35,812 nucleotides of DNA from Acidobacteriota bacterium. GTDB lineage: Bacteria > Acidobacteriota > Terriglobia > Terriglobales > Acidobacteriaceae. The translations under genes were made by a program, and so were the position numbers. The notes below the pieces were generated by a model. That model searched no databases. It was given only the letters and a program-made list of their open reading frames with translations, and was not told the DNA's origin. This document shows, piece by piece, positions 1-8,081 of the stretch. The stretch's first letter is position 1, and each line of letters opens with the position of its first letter. Where the stretch lies: assembly GCA_021846945.1 (NCBI GenBank), contig JAJZVZ010000034.1:1-35812 (forward strand), in the 5' to 3' direction.

Positions 1-89
1 TTTTGCGGGCGCGCCTGCAACTGCGCGAGCGCTTGAGCCGGTACTTTCGCAAGAAAACAGGGCCACGGAAAACGGGGGTTGAGAAGTGA
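1..89 (+). CDS. ECF-type RNA polymerase sigma factor, C-terminal end (partial)
   Basis: This is the last 28 codons of a gene that enters from the left edge, read in frame 3 to a TGA at 87-89. The visible residues (LRARLQLRERLSRYFRKK...) are basic and amphipathic. They resemble the end of sigma-70 region 4 in ECF sigma factors, the helix that follows the -35 recognition element. The stop overlaps the GTG start of the next gene in a GTGA arrangement. The next gene is a zinc-finger protein of the anti-sigma type, so this is a typical sigma/anti-sigma pair. Domain assignment from so short a piece rests largely on that context. The N-terminal part and the target regulon are outside the window. Confidence 0.65.
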   Translation, partial: LRARLQLRERLSRYFRKKTGPRKTGVEK

Positions 90-322
90 CCTGTACTGAG
101 TTTCTCGCTCTTCTTGACGATCTTATCGACGATACGGTCACCGCAGAGATACGCGCGGAGATCGAACACCACATGCATAAGTGCGAACACTGCGAAGTCA
201 TCTTCAACACTACCCGCAAGACCATCGAAATCTACCGTTCTCACGAGATTTTTGACCTGCCCCCGGGACTCCGCGAGCGCCTCCACGCCGCCATCATGGC
301 CCGCTGCAAAAAAGGCTGCTAA
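86..322 (+). CDS. Zinc-finger (zf-HC2 / ZAS-like) anti-sigma factor
   Basis: A small cytoplasmic protein of 78 residues that probably binds and inhibits the sigma factor encoded just upstream. The key feature is a His-x3-Cys-x2-Cys arrangement at residues 29-36 (HMHKCEHC) between two helices, the signature of zinc-binding anti-sigma domains. No membrane segment is present, so it belongs to the soluble class rather than the transmembrane anti-sigma proteins. It starts at a GTG whose last two bases overlap the TGA of the sigma gene, which implies translational coupling and near-equal production of the two partners. The C-terminal part (to residue 78) is helical and basic and ends in Cys. The activating signal cannot be read from the sequence; soluble ZAS proteins often respond to redox changes. 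Confidence 0.8.
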   Translation: MTCTEFLALLDDLIDDTVTAEIRAEIEHHMHKCEHCEVIFNTTRKTIEIYRSHEIFDLPPGLRERLHAAIMARCKKGC

Positions 323-462
323 CGCCGCCTGAACCACTGCCACCGGCCAGTTCTCACCTTTAGAATGGCTTCACCGCAACTTTTCCCCGATAATTCCGTC
401 TGCCCGTGTAGCGGATTTGTGCCGCGAGCTTCCCCGGCTATCCCGTGACTGGAGCGTCATTG

Positions 463-2589
463 ATGGAATCGCTGCGAGCTTTTCTGGCTCTCTGGCTGTG
501 CTCGAGCCTGTGCGTGACGCCGTTCGCCTCCGCTCAATCCGCTGCGGCCGCCCGCGCCACAGCAGCCAAGGCCGGCTATCGATCCACGCAACTGCACGGC
601 GATGCCCGAATTCTTCACGCCCTCAACCGCTTTACCTTCGGCCCGCGGCCCGGCGATCTGGAAGCCGCGCGCGCCATGGGCCTGGAGAAGTGGTTCGATC
701 AGCAATTACATCCGGCAAGCCTCGACGAGACGGCGCTCGATGCCCGGCTGGCCCAATTCCCTGCCATGCAGTGGGGCATTCCGACGCTCATCTACCGCTA
801 TCCCAGCAACGCCATGATCCGCATGGCGATGAACGGCAGAGCGCCTATCCCGCAAAACTCCGTCCTGCAGGCGATCTATGAAAACCAGATCTACCGGATC
901 CGGGCGAGACAGCAGAACCGGGCGATCGGCCAGCGCAAATTCCAAAGGCTCTCCTCCGGCGCGCCGGTCATGACGAATAGCGAAGCGTCTGGGTTGAGCG
1001 TCGCAGCGCCGATGGATCAGAGCACCAGTCCGGGTGCGGATATGGCCGATCCGGGCCAGATGGACATGATGGCCGGTGACGAGGAGCAGGCGGAGCCCGT
1101 CGATGCATCCTTTATCAGCGACATTCTTACCCTGCCACCCCAGCAGCGGGTCGCGCGCCTTGTCGCCATCCGGGAACCGCAGTTCGACGCCGTCATCAAA
1201 GCTCTCAGGCCACCGCAGCGCGCAGCGCTCGTCGCCGGACTCAACCCCGGCCAAAAGGAGATTGTCGGCGCGCTCGAAAACCCCGAAGGCATGGTCACGC
1301 AGGAGCTCATCTCCGAGCGCCTCCTGCGCGACATCTATTCCAATGCCCAGCTCCAGCAGGTGATGGCTGACTTCTGGCTCAATCACTTCAATATTTATCT
1401 GCACAAAGACGAGCAGATGCCCTACTACCTGGTCAGCTATGAGCGGGACACGATTGAGCCGTATGCGCTGGGCAAATTCGAAGACCTGCTCGAAGCCGTG
1501 GCGCACAGCCCGGCCATGATGCTCTATCTCGACAACGCCAGTAGCGTCGGCCCCGATTCGCTGGCCGCCGAGCGCTTCAAGCATGCCGCCTGGCGCCGTC
1601 GCGCCCATCAGCGGCAGGATCCTCCCGGCATCAATGAAAACTACGGCCGGGAGCTGATGGAACTGCACACCGTCGGCGTCAACAGCGGCTACACCCAGGC
1701 GGATGTGATCCAGGTGGCGCGCATCCTCACCGGGTGGACTGTCGATCGCCCGCAGCTTGGGGGCGGGTTCATCTTTAATCCCGCTCGCCATGAGCCGGGC
1801 ACGAAGAAGGTGATGGGCGTGAAGTTCAAGCAGAACGGCGAGATGGAGGGCGAGCAGCTTCTTCATCTTCTGGCCACACGGCCCGCCACGGCGCATTTCA
1901 TCTGCAGCGAACTGGCGGTGCGCTTCGTCAGCGACAACCCGCCGCAGGCCCTCGTCGATCGCATGGCCAGAGCATATCTCGCCAGCGGCGGCAATATCTC
2001 GGCGGTTCTCAAGACTCTCTTTGACTCGCCTGAGTTCTGGTCCACCAGCGACTACCAGAACAAGGTGAAGACGCCGATCGAATACGTAGCCTCGGCGGTC
2101 CGCGCCAGCAATGCCGACGTCGAAGACTACATGCCGCTGGCCAATGCGCTTCGCGTGATGGGCATGCCAGTCTACGGATGCATTCCACCCAACGGCTACG
2201 ATTGGGACTCCTCTGCGTGGGTCAACACCGGCGCGCTGGTGGACCGCATGAACTTTGCTGTGGCGCTCGCGGCCGGCCGGCTGCCGGGTATCAAGGTGAA
2301 TTGGACTCCGGAAACAGAAGTGGCAAACCTTGCTTCCGGTCCGGCTCCTGACCCGGCAACCGAAGAAGCCCGGCTGGAGCGGATGCTCCTTCCCGGCGGC
2401 GCCAGCATCTCCACCCGTTCCGCCGCGCTCAGTCAGTTTGAAGCGCAGAATGCGCGCGAATCCGCGGCCGTCCGGCCGATCTCCGCGGTCCGGCGATTCA
2501 ACGGCCGGCTCGCGCCGCGCCAACTGGAAAGACAAGACCAACTGCTGGCCGGTTTGCTGATCGGCTCACCGGAGTTCCAGCGACGCTAG
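463..2589 (+). CDS. Secreted DUF1800 family protein
   Basis: A large exported protein of about 708 residues in the DUF1800 family, whose members are encoded next to DUF1501 proteins in many Acidobacteria, Planctomycetes and Proteobacteria; the biochemical role is unknown. Family signatures are seen in order: the N-terminal LNRFTFGPRPGD segment, WLNHFNIY near the middle, NENYGRELMELHTVGV, and VARILTGWTV. I chose the ATG at 463 rather than the in-frame GTG at 445. GGAG at 451-454 lies 8 nt upstream of it, and the protein then begins directly with a signal peptide (a hydrophobic run ending near SAQS). An insert rich in Met, Asp, Pro and Gly lies between the N-terminal domain and the central region, around residues 180-220. 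The next gene follows after 25 bp and encodes the DUF1501 partner. Confidence 0.88.
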   Translation: MESLRAFLALWLCSSLCVTPFASAQSAAAARATAAKAGYRSTQLHGDARILHALNRFTFGPRPGDLEAARAMGLEKWFDQQLHPASLDETALDARLAQFPAMQWGIPTLIYRYPSNAMIRMAMNGRAPIPQNSVLQAIYENQIYRIRARQQNRAIGQRKFQRLSSGAPVMTNSEASGLSVAAPMDQSTSPGADMADPGQMDMMAGDEEQAEPVDASFISDILTLPPQQRVARLVAIREPQFDAVIKALRPPQRAALVAGLNPGQKEIVGALENPEGMVTQELISERLLRDIYSNAQLQQVMADFWLNHFNIYLHKDEQMPYYLVSYERDTIEPYALGKFEDLLEAVAHSPAMMLYLDNASSVGPDSLAAERFKHAAWRRRAHQRQDPPGINENYGRELMELHTVGVNSGYTQADVIQVARILTGWTVDRPQLGGGFIFNPARHEPGTKKVMGVKFKQNGEMEGEQLLHLLATRPATAHFICSELAVRFVSDNPPQALVDRMARAYLASGGNISAVLKTLFDSPEFWSTSDYQNKVKTPIEYVASAVRASNADVEDYMPLANALRVMGMPVYGCIPPNGYDWDSSAWVNTGALVDRMNFAVALAAGRLPGIKVNWTPETEVANLASGPAPDPATEEARLERMLLPGGASISTRSAALSQFEAQNARESAAVRPISAVRRFNGRLAPRQLERQDQLLAGLLIGSPEFQRR

Positions 2590-2614
2590 GCAAGAAGAAA
2601 CCAGGAGACACACC

Positions 2615-3880
2615 ATGCAGCTTACCCGCCGATTCTTGCTGCACAAAGGCGCCCTTGCCATTGCGGGCACCGCAGCCATTCCCACATTTCTCGTGCGCTC
2701 CGTGCTGGCTGAATCCGCCGCTTCGCCGGACCGCCGCCTGGTGGTCATCTTCCAGCGCGGTGCCGCCGACGGCCTCAATATCGTTGTGCCTTACCGGGAA
2801 AAGAACTACTACGCGATGCGGCCCAGTATCGCCATCCCGCAAAACCGGGTACTCGATCTGGACGGATTCTTTGGGCTGAATCCCTCGCTCTCCTCTTTCA
2901 AACCGCTCTACCAGCAGGGCCAACTCGCCATCGTCCACGCCGTGGGATCGCCCAACATGAGCCGCTCGCACTTCGACGCGCAGGACTACATGGAATCGGG
3001 AACGCCCGGCGTAAAGAGCACGCAGGATGGCTGGCTTAACCGCGCCCTGCAGGCCGAGGATGCCTGCGAAGCGTGCAGCGGCGCCCGCAACCGCCAGATG
3101 TACACCGCCTTCCGCGCTCTCGCTCTCGGCCCACAAATCCCGCTCACGCTTGCCGGCCGTGTTCCCGCCATCGCCATCGGCAATGTCAATGCTTTCACCG
3201 TCGCCGGCCGCGGAGCCACGCTTTCGCCAGCCGCCAGGGCCTTTGAGGCCATGTACGCCGACTCGGGCGACCGCATCTTTCACGCCGCGGGCGACGAGAC
3301 CTTCGACGCCGTCAAAATGCTGCGCGCCGCCGATCCCGGCAAATACCAGCCAGCACCCGGCGCAAACTACCCCAACACCGAATTCGGCAACTCCATGCGC
3401 CAGATCGCGCAGCTTCTTAAGGCGAATCTCGGCGTGCAAGTTGCCTTCACGGACGTGACCGGCTGGGACACGCACCAGAATCAGGGTGGCGTCGATGGCC
3501 AGCTCTCCGGCCGGCTGCGCGACTTCTCCCAGAGCATTGCCGCTTTCTGGCGCGACCTGGGCGACAGCGCCGAGAACGTCACGCTCGTTACCATGTCGGA
3601 GTTCGGCCGCACCGCGCGCGAAAACGGCACCGGCGGCACCGACCACGGGCACGCCAACGCCATGTTTGTGCTGGGCGGCAATGTGAAGGGCGGCAAGGTA
3701 TATGGCCGCTGGCCCGGCCTCGACAACGATCAGCTCAACCAGGGACGCGACCTTGCTCTCACCACCGACTACCGCCAGGTGCTGGGCGAGTTGGTGACGC
3801 AAACGCTCGGCGCCTCCAACTTGAATCTGGTCTTCCCCGGCGCTGAGCTTGCCCCGAACCGCTTCCTGCAAATTGTCTGA
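2615..3880 (+). CDS. DUF1501 family protein, Tat-exported
   Basis: A 421-residue exported protein of the DUF1501 family, related in fold to alkaline phosphatase/sulfatase-like proteins and co-encoded with DUF1800 proteins. The N-terminus has a twin-arginine motif (TRRFLLHKG) followed by a hydrophobic stretch and a cleavage region near SVLAES, so export through the Tat system is likely. Internal signatures include FQRGAADGLN, the GWDTHQNQGG motif, and the C-terminal MSEFGRTARENG...GTDHGHAN block that would be metal-binding in related phosphatases. AGGAG lies just before the ATG. The 25-bp gap from the DUF1800 gene suggests one transcript and a shared, still undefined job outside the cytoplasmic membrane. 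Confidence 0.88.
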   Translation: MQLTRRFLLHKGALAIAGTAAIPTFLVRSVLAESAASPDRRLVVIFQRGAADGLNIVVPYREKNYYAMRPSIAIPQNRVLDLDGFFGLNPSLSSFKPLYQQGQLAIVHAVGSPNMSRSHFDAQDYMESGTPGVKSTQDGWLNRALQAEDACEACSGARNRQMYTAFRALALGPQIPLTLAGRVPAIAIGNVNAFTVAGRGATLSPAARAFEAMYADSGDRIFHAAGDETFDAVKMLRAADPGKYQPAPGANYPNTEFGNSMRQIAQLLKANLGVQVAFTDVTGWDTHQNQGGVDGQLSGRLRDFSQSIAAFWRDLGDSAENVTLVTMSEFGRTARENGTGGTDHGHANAMFVLGGNVKGGKVYGRWPGLDNDQLNQGRDLALTTDYRQVLGELVTQTLGASNLNLVFPGAELAPNRFLQIV

Positions 3881-3890
3881 CCTGGAACAA

Positions 3891-3921
3891 CGCTCTTCCG
3901 GCTGCCGTGGCCGGAAGAGCG
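3891..3921. terminator. Bidirectional hairpin between convergent genes
   Basis: A perfect 11-bp inverted repeat (CGCTCTTCCGG / CCGGAAGAGCG) with a 9-nt loop lies between the convergent stops of the DUF1501 gene and the S10 peptidase gene. There is no clear T-run on either side, so it may stop RNA polymerase only weakly or act mainly as a 3' stabilising structure for both mRNAs. Confidence 0.6.
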
Positions 3922-3938
3922 CAAACCGTGGACCACAC

Positions 3939-5501
3939 TCAGTGTTTGGCGTACATCGCCATCACATCCTTGCGCAGTTCAGTTCGGCTCGACTCACGGG
4001 TATAGAACATGTGCCCGCCGGGATACTCATGCACCGCCACGCGCGTTGGATCGCCCATCACCGGCATTTGATTCACCGTCAGGAGGGATCCCATGAACGG
4101 GCACGAGAGATCGTTCCAGCCGTGCGCAATGATCACGCGAAGCTTGGGATCGGCGGCCACCGACTGCCGCAGTTGCGTTACTGATCCGGCGCGCAGATCG
4201 CTGCCGCCCACCCACAGCCGGTTCACCTCGTAGGAGAGCGCGTTATAGCGCGCGTCCACTTTCCAACCCACGGTGCGGGTAACAAAATCCACCATCGCCG
4301 TCGTCAAGGGAGCAATCATGCTGGCCAGCAGAGGATCGTTGGCTCGCTGATCGGGCGAGTAAGGAAATGGATCGAACATGGTCACGTTGGAGTCGTACAC
4401 CGAGCCCAATTTGCCCTGCTCGCGGTAGACCTCGCGCAGATACGCGCGGGTTTCGAGGCGCCCTCCGGAAAACTTCACAAACTGCGGGTCGAGCCCCGTC
4501 ATCTCCGTCACGCGCGCGATCATTTTCTGCGTGGCCGCCGGATCGGAGCGGCCTTGGATCAGGGTGGTTGCGTACTCGCCCTCGGTATAGGCGATCACAT
4601 CCGCCATCGCCGCGGGCGTCAGCTTCTTCTCGCGTTCCAGATTGGCAGCGGTAATCGAGGGCAGCGTCAGCATCCACGGCAGCGGCGAAAGATCGCCGTT
4701 ATTTTCAATCGTCGGATTCAGGTAAGGCGAAACCAGCACGACGCCGTTCATCGCCACGCCGAGTTGCGATTGCAGATAATAGGTGATGCGCGGGCCGCGG
4801 AAGCCTCCGTAACTCTCGCCCACAAAGTATTTGCGCGATTCCATCCGGTCGTTCGTCACCAGCCAGTCATAAATCACGTGCGAGAGATAGTGGATGTCCG
4901 GATCGGTGCTGTAGAAGAGCTTCTTCGTCTCATCCTCGGAGACGAGCGAGCGGCTGAATCCCGTGCCGATCGGATCAATGAACACCAGATCGGTAAAGTC
5001 GAGCCATGTGCCTGGATTGTCAGTGAGCACGGCCGGATCAGAAGGGCTGTCGCCTTCGTTGCCCACCTTCAAATGCTTGGGCCCGATGGCGGCGAGGTTC
5101 AGAAATGCACTCGATGCGCCCGGCCCGCCGTTGATCGCGAAGGTGACCGCGCGGTCCTTCCCCGGCATTGTGTAGGAAGTAACCACCACTTTCCCGGCCA
5201 CTTTGCCGTTCTGATCGCGCACGGGAAGCGCGCCAACGGTGACGGTATAGTGCAGCGTCCTGCCGTCCAGCGTCATCGTCTGCTCGGTGTGCGCAGGGGG
5301 CGGTAACGGTGGAAACTCATTCTTAGCCGTGGTAGTGGGTTTCTCAGCGCCGGGTTTTTCGCTGCCGGCTGCCTTGCCGGTCTGCCCGCCGGACTTGTCT
5401 GCCTGTGTGACTCCGCTCACCGGAACCAGAAGAAGGCAAAGTACGACGCAGGCCAATGCCGTCCGGCGCCCATGAAGAATGCGCGAATGTAAGAAATGCA
5501 T
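3939..5501 (-). CDS. Secreted serine carboxypeptidase (peptidase family S10)
   Basis: An exported serine carboxypeptidase-like enzyme of about 520 residues that should cleave C-terminal residues from peptides in the periplasm or outside the cell. The S10 features are present in order: the oxyanion segment NGGPGASS, the nucleophile Ser in GESYGG (near residue 230), the Asp in HGWNDLSCP, and the His in the final PGGHMFY segment, so the catalytic triad looks intact. The ATG at 5501 gives a clear signal peptide. A longer reading would need an in-frame TTG at 5513. A Lys/Pro/Thr-rich linker follows the signal peptide. The gene is divergent from the exported cyclophilin and convergent with the DUF1501 gene. 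Acidobacteria often encode S10 enzymes; the physiological substrate is unknown. Confidence 0.88.
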   Translation of the reverse strand: MHFLHSRILHGRRTALACVVLCLLLVPVSGVTQADKSGGQTGKAAGSEKPGAEKPTTTAKNEFPPLPPPAHTEQTMTLDGRTLHYTVTVGALPVRDQNGKVAGKVVVTSYTMPGKDRAVTFAINGGPGASSAFLNLAAIGPKHLKVGNEGDSPSDPAVLTDNPGTWLDFTDLVFIDPIGTGFSRSLVSEDETKKLFYSTDPDIHYLSHVIYDWLVTNDRMESRKYFVGESYGGFRGPRITYYLQSQLGVAMNGVVLVSPYLNPTIENNGDLSPLPWMLTLPSITAANLEREKKLTPAAMADVIAYTEGEYATTLIQGRSDPAATQKMIARVTEMTGLDPQFVKFSGGRLETRAYLREVYREQGKLGSVYDSNVTMFDPFPYSPDQRANDPLLASMIAPLTTAMVDFVTRTVGWKVDARYNALSYEVNRLWVGGSDLRAGSVTQLRQSVAADPKLRVIIAHGWNDLSCPFMGSLLTVNQMPVMGDPTRVAVHEYPGGHMFYTRESSRTELRKDVMAMYAKH

Positions 5502-5580
5502 ACCAGATAACAATACGATACGGAGGCGGCCTGCCGCAGTGGCAGCGGCGCCCGCGCATCATTTACCCTCATATCTGGAT

Positions 5581-6336
5581 ATGAAATTCAAGTTTGCGCT
5601 TCTTGTTCCGGCCCTTGCAGCGGCCTGCGCCCTCTTTGCGCAGCAGTCCACTCCGCCGCCCCCTTCGCAACCCGCGACGCAGCCCTCGTCCACTGACGAT
5701 TTGCCTGACGCGCCCACGGCCACGCCCGCCGCCATGGTGATTCCCAGCGGCCCGTTCGTTGTCATGGACACCTCCATGGGCCGCATCACCTGCCAGTTCT
5801 TCCAGAAGCAGGCGCCCGTCGCCGTCGCCAACTTCATCGGCCTGGCCGAGGGCACGAAGGACTGGACCAATCCCGCCACCAAGCAGGTCGAACACAACAA
5901 GCCGCTCTACAACGGGACCATCTTCCACCGCGTCATTCCTGGATTCATGATTCAAGGCGGGGACCCGGTGGGCACGGGCATGGGCGATCCCGGCTACACG
6001 TTCAACGACGAGTTCGATCCGAACCTCAACTTCGATGTACCCGGCCGGCTGGCCATGGCCAACTCCGGACCCAACACCAACGGCAGCCAATTCTTCATCA
6101 CCGAGCAGGCCTACCCCACCCTGAATCAGCAATACACCATCTTCGGCCAGTGTGACGGGCCGAGCGTGAATGTAGTCAAAACCATTGCCCTCGTGCCGCG
6201 CGACGACAATGACAAGCCGCTCACCCCGGTCTTGCTCAAGAAGGTGACCATCGTGCCTGAAGGCCAGCCGCTGCCGCCTCTGCCCGGCGACGAGCAACCC
6301 GTCTTTCAGCCCGCGCCCGCCGCGCCTCAACAGTAA
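5581..6336 (+). CDS. Exported cyclophilin-type peptidyl-prolyl cis-trans isomerase
   Basis: A cyclophilin that would speed proline isomerisation in proteins folding outside the cytoplasm. It begins with a signal peptide (MKFKFALLVPALAAACALFAQ), then a Pro/Thr/Ser-rich linker to about residue 55, then a complete cyclophilin domain. Active-site elements are visible: FHRVIPGFMIQGGD with the catalytic Arg, and AMANSGPNTNGSQFFIT. A Pro/Ala-rich tail ends the protein. The ATG at 5581 is chosen over upstream in-frame codons because the signal peptide starts exactly there. A Cys inside the signal peptide (LAAAC) is not a good lipobox, so a lipoprotein is possible but not favoured. The gene is followed after 25 bp by a second cyclophilin without a signal peptide. 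Confidence 0.9.
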   Translation: MKFKFALLVPALAAACALFAQQSTPPPPSQPATQPSSTDDLPDAPTATPAAMVIPSGPFVVMDTSMGRITCQFFQKQAPVAVANFIGLAEGTKDWTNPATKQVEHNKPLYNGTIFHRVIPGFMIQGGDPVGTGMGDPGYTFNDEFDPNLNFDVPGRLAMANSGPNTNGSQFFITEQAYPTLNQQYTIFGQCDGPSVNVVKTIALVPRDDNDKPLTPVLLKKVTIVPEGQPLPPLPGDEQPVFQPAPAAPQQ

Positions 6337-6361
6337 CCATCACTCTCATCCAGGAGTTTCC

Positions 6362-6889
6362 ATGGCACTAGCAGCAGGAACCTACGCCGTCTTCAACACC
6401 AGCGAAGGCAAGATCACGGTCCGCCTCTTCGAGGCTGACGCGCCCATCACCGTCAAGAACTTTATCGAACTGGCCGAGGGCTCGCGCGAGTGGACCCACC
6501 CCGTCACCCGGAAGACGTCTTCCGACAAGCTCTATGACGGCACCATCTTCCACCGCGTCATACCCGACTTCATGATCCAGGGCGGCGATCCGGCCGGCAG
6601 TGGCATGGGTGGACCCGGCTATCGTTTTCAGGACGAGACCAAAGGCTCACCGCATCGCTTCGACAAGGCCGGCAAGCTGGCGATGGCCAATGCCGGACCC
6701 AACACCAACGGCAGCCAGTTCTTCATCACCGTCGCGCCCACGCCCTGGCTCACCGGCAACCATACGATTTTCGGTGAAGTGGTTGAAGGGCAGGATATCG
6801 TGGTGAAGATCTCGCTTGTCCCGCGCAGCGCGCAGGACAAGCCACATAAGCCCGTTGTGCTGGAGTCCGTGGTCATCGAGCGCGTCTAA
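6362..6889 (+). CDS. Cytoplasmic cyclophilin-type peptidyl-prolyl cis-trans isomerase
   Basis: A compact 175-residue cyclophilin without a signal peptide, so a cytoplasmic folding catalyst. The catalytic FHRVIPDFMIQGGDP and AMANAGPNTNGSQFFIT blocks are intact, and almost the whole protein is the cyclophilin domain. A good ribosome site (CAGGAG) lies before the ATG. It is clearly a paralogue of the preceding exported gene, and the two probably arose by tandem duplication with one copy gaining or losing an export signal. They are likely co-transcribed. A strong hairpin follows about 40 bp after the stop. Confidence 0.92.
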   Translation: MALAAGTYAVFNTSEGKITVRLFEADAPITVKNFIELAEGSREWTHPVTRKTSSDKLYDGTIFHRVIPDFMIQGGDPAGSGMGGPGYRFQDETKGSPHRFDKAGKLAMANAGPNTNGSQFFITVAPTPWLTGNHTIFGEVVEGQDIVVKISLVPRSAQDKPHKPVVLESVVIERV

Positions 6890-6928
6890 CACCCGCTCGC
6901 GCGAGCGGAGCCAATTCCCTGCCCGAAG

Positions 6929-6982
6929 GCTCCGCCAGTGTAACCCGATGTACGTGCACATATTCGGTTGCGCTGGCGGGGC
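6929..6982. terminator. Long hairpin between convergent genes
   Basis: A long inverted repeat runs from 6929 to 6982. The outer arms GCTCCGCCAGTGTAACC and GGTTGCGCTGGCGGGGC pair along about 17 positions with a few G-U pairs. The loop itself contains ATGT...ACAT, which can form a short inner stem. It sits between the convergent cyclophilin and epimerase genes, so it can serve both transcripts as a 3' end structure. A smaller palindrome, CCGCTCGCGCGAGCGG at 6893-6908, precedes it. No T-run is present. Confidence 0.55.
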
Positions 6983-7042
6983 TGAATTGCGTCTGGTTTG
7001 GCCGGGCGAATACTGTCCTGCGGGCCAGTCCCTCAAAATGGC

Positions 7043-7999
7043 TCAGGCGGATTCGCTGGCTGCTCCACTTTCCCTATACCACTCGACGGTGCGGCGCAGT
7101 CCCTCCCGGAAATCCACCTTCGGCTCGTAGCCCAGCAGTTCCTTCGCCCGGCCGATATCGGCCAGCGAGTCGTGGACATCGCCTGCGCGAGGCGGTCCGT
7201 AAGCGGGCTTCCCCTTATAGCCGGTCAGCTCGCAGAGGATCTTAAAGGCCTCGTTCAATGTAATCCGCGAACCTGTGGCTGCATTCATCATCTGTCCGGC
7301 CACCTTCGCCGCCGGGGCCGAGGCAGCCAGCAAATTGGCTTCAACGACGTTGTCGATGTAGGTAAAGTCGCGGCTCTGTTCGCCGTCTCCGTGGATCGTG
7401 GGCTGTTCTCCGGCCAGCAGCATGCGGCAAAAGATCGCCAATACGCCAGAGTAATGCGACGTCGGGTCCTGGTAAGGGCCGAAGACATTGAAGTAGCGCA
7501 GCACCACCGTCTCCAGTCCGTACACGCGGGCAAAAACGCGCATGTAGTGCTCGCCGGCCAGCTTGGCCACTGCGTACGGGCTGATGGGGTTCGGGAGCAT
7601 CTCTTCCTGCTTGGGAAGCGTGGGCGTATCTCCATAAGCGGAAGAAGAGCCCGCGTACACCACGCGGCGCACACCGGCGGCGCGCGCCGCCACCAGCAGA
7701 TTCAGTGTCGCGTCCACGCAGTTGACGTTGGTCGCTACCGGATCGGCCACCGAGCGCGGTACCGAGGCCAGCGCCGCTTCGTGGAAGATAACCTCCACAC
7801 CGTCGCACGCTTTAGCGCAAGCGGAAGGCTCAGCCAGGTCGCCCTCAATGAACTCCATCGCTTCCAGACCAGCCAGATTGGCACGCTTGCCGGTAATCAA
7901 GCTGTCAATCCCACGAACCGATTCTCCCCGCGCCAGAAGCTCCGCAGCGATGGAGCGCCCAATGAAACCCGCTGCCCCGGTAACAAGATATTTAGCCAA
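7043..7999 (-). CDS. NAD-dependent nucleotide-sugar 4-epimerase (extended SDR)
   Basis: A 318-residue extended short-chain dehydrogenase that probably interconverts UDP-sugars at C4 (UDP-GlcNAc/UDP-GalNAc or the uronate forms, as in WbpP/TviC enzymes). Near the N-terminus is the NAD-binding GAAGFIG glycine motif; SSSAYG and the catalytic Tyr-x3-Lys (YAVAK, about residues 142-146) follow. The open frame extends further upstream to 8200, but that would overlap the divergent neighbour and adds no family sequence. A TTG at 7999, preceded by GAGAGGG at good spacing, places the glycine motif where it belongs. The divergent neighbour encodes a UDP-sugar dehydrogenase, which supports a joint role in making an acidic sugar precursor for surface polysaccharide. 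The exact substrate is inferred. Confidence 0.85.
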   Translation of the reverse strand: MAKYLVTGAAGFIGRSIAAELLARGESVRGIDSLITGKRANLAGLEAMEFIEGDLAEPSACAKACDGVEVIFHEAALASVPRSVADPVATNVNCVDATLNLLVAARAAGVRRVVYAGSSSAYGDTPTLPKQEEMLPNPISPYAVAKLAGEHYMRVFARVYGLETVVLRYFNVFGPYQDPTSHYSGVLAIFCRMLLAGEQPTIHGDGEQSRDFTYIDNVVEANLLAASAPAAKVAGQMMNAATGSRITLNEAFKILCELTGYKGKPAYGPPRAGDVHDSLADIGRAKELLGYEPKVDFREGLRRTVEWYRESGAASESA

Positions 8000-8081
8000 A
8001 ATTGCCCTCTCAAAAGGCCGGATTCTGCGGGCGCATCCATAAGACCCGCACCGGCTTAGGATACTATTCCATCCCCGGGGC

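Noticed and set aside
706..2541. 611-codon open frame on the minus strand
   Set aside because: It is antisense to the DUF1800 gene, whose family motifs are clear. The antisense translation is rich in Arg, Gly, His and Val with no recognisable domain, as expected from GC-biased codons.
2498..3871. 457-codon open frame on the minus strand
   Set aside because: Antisense shadow of the DUF1501 gene; low-complexity translation without domain.
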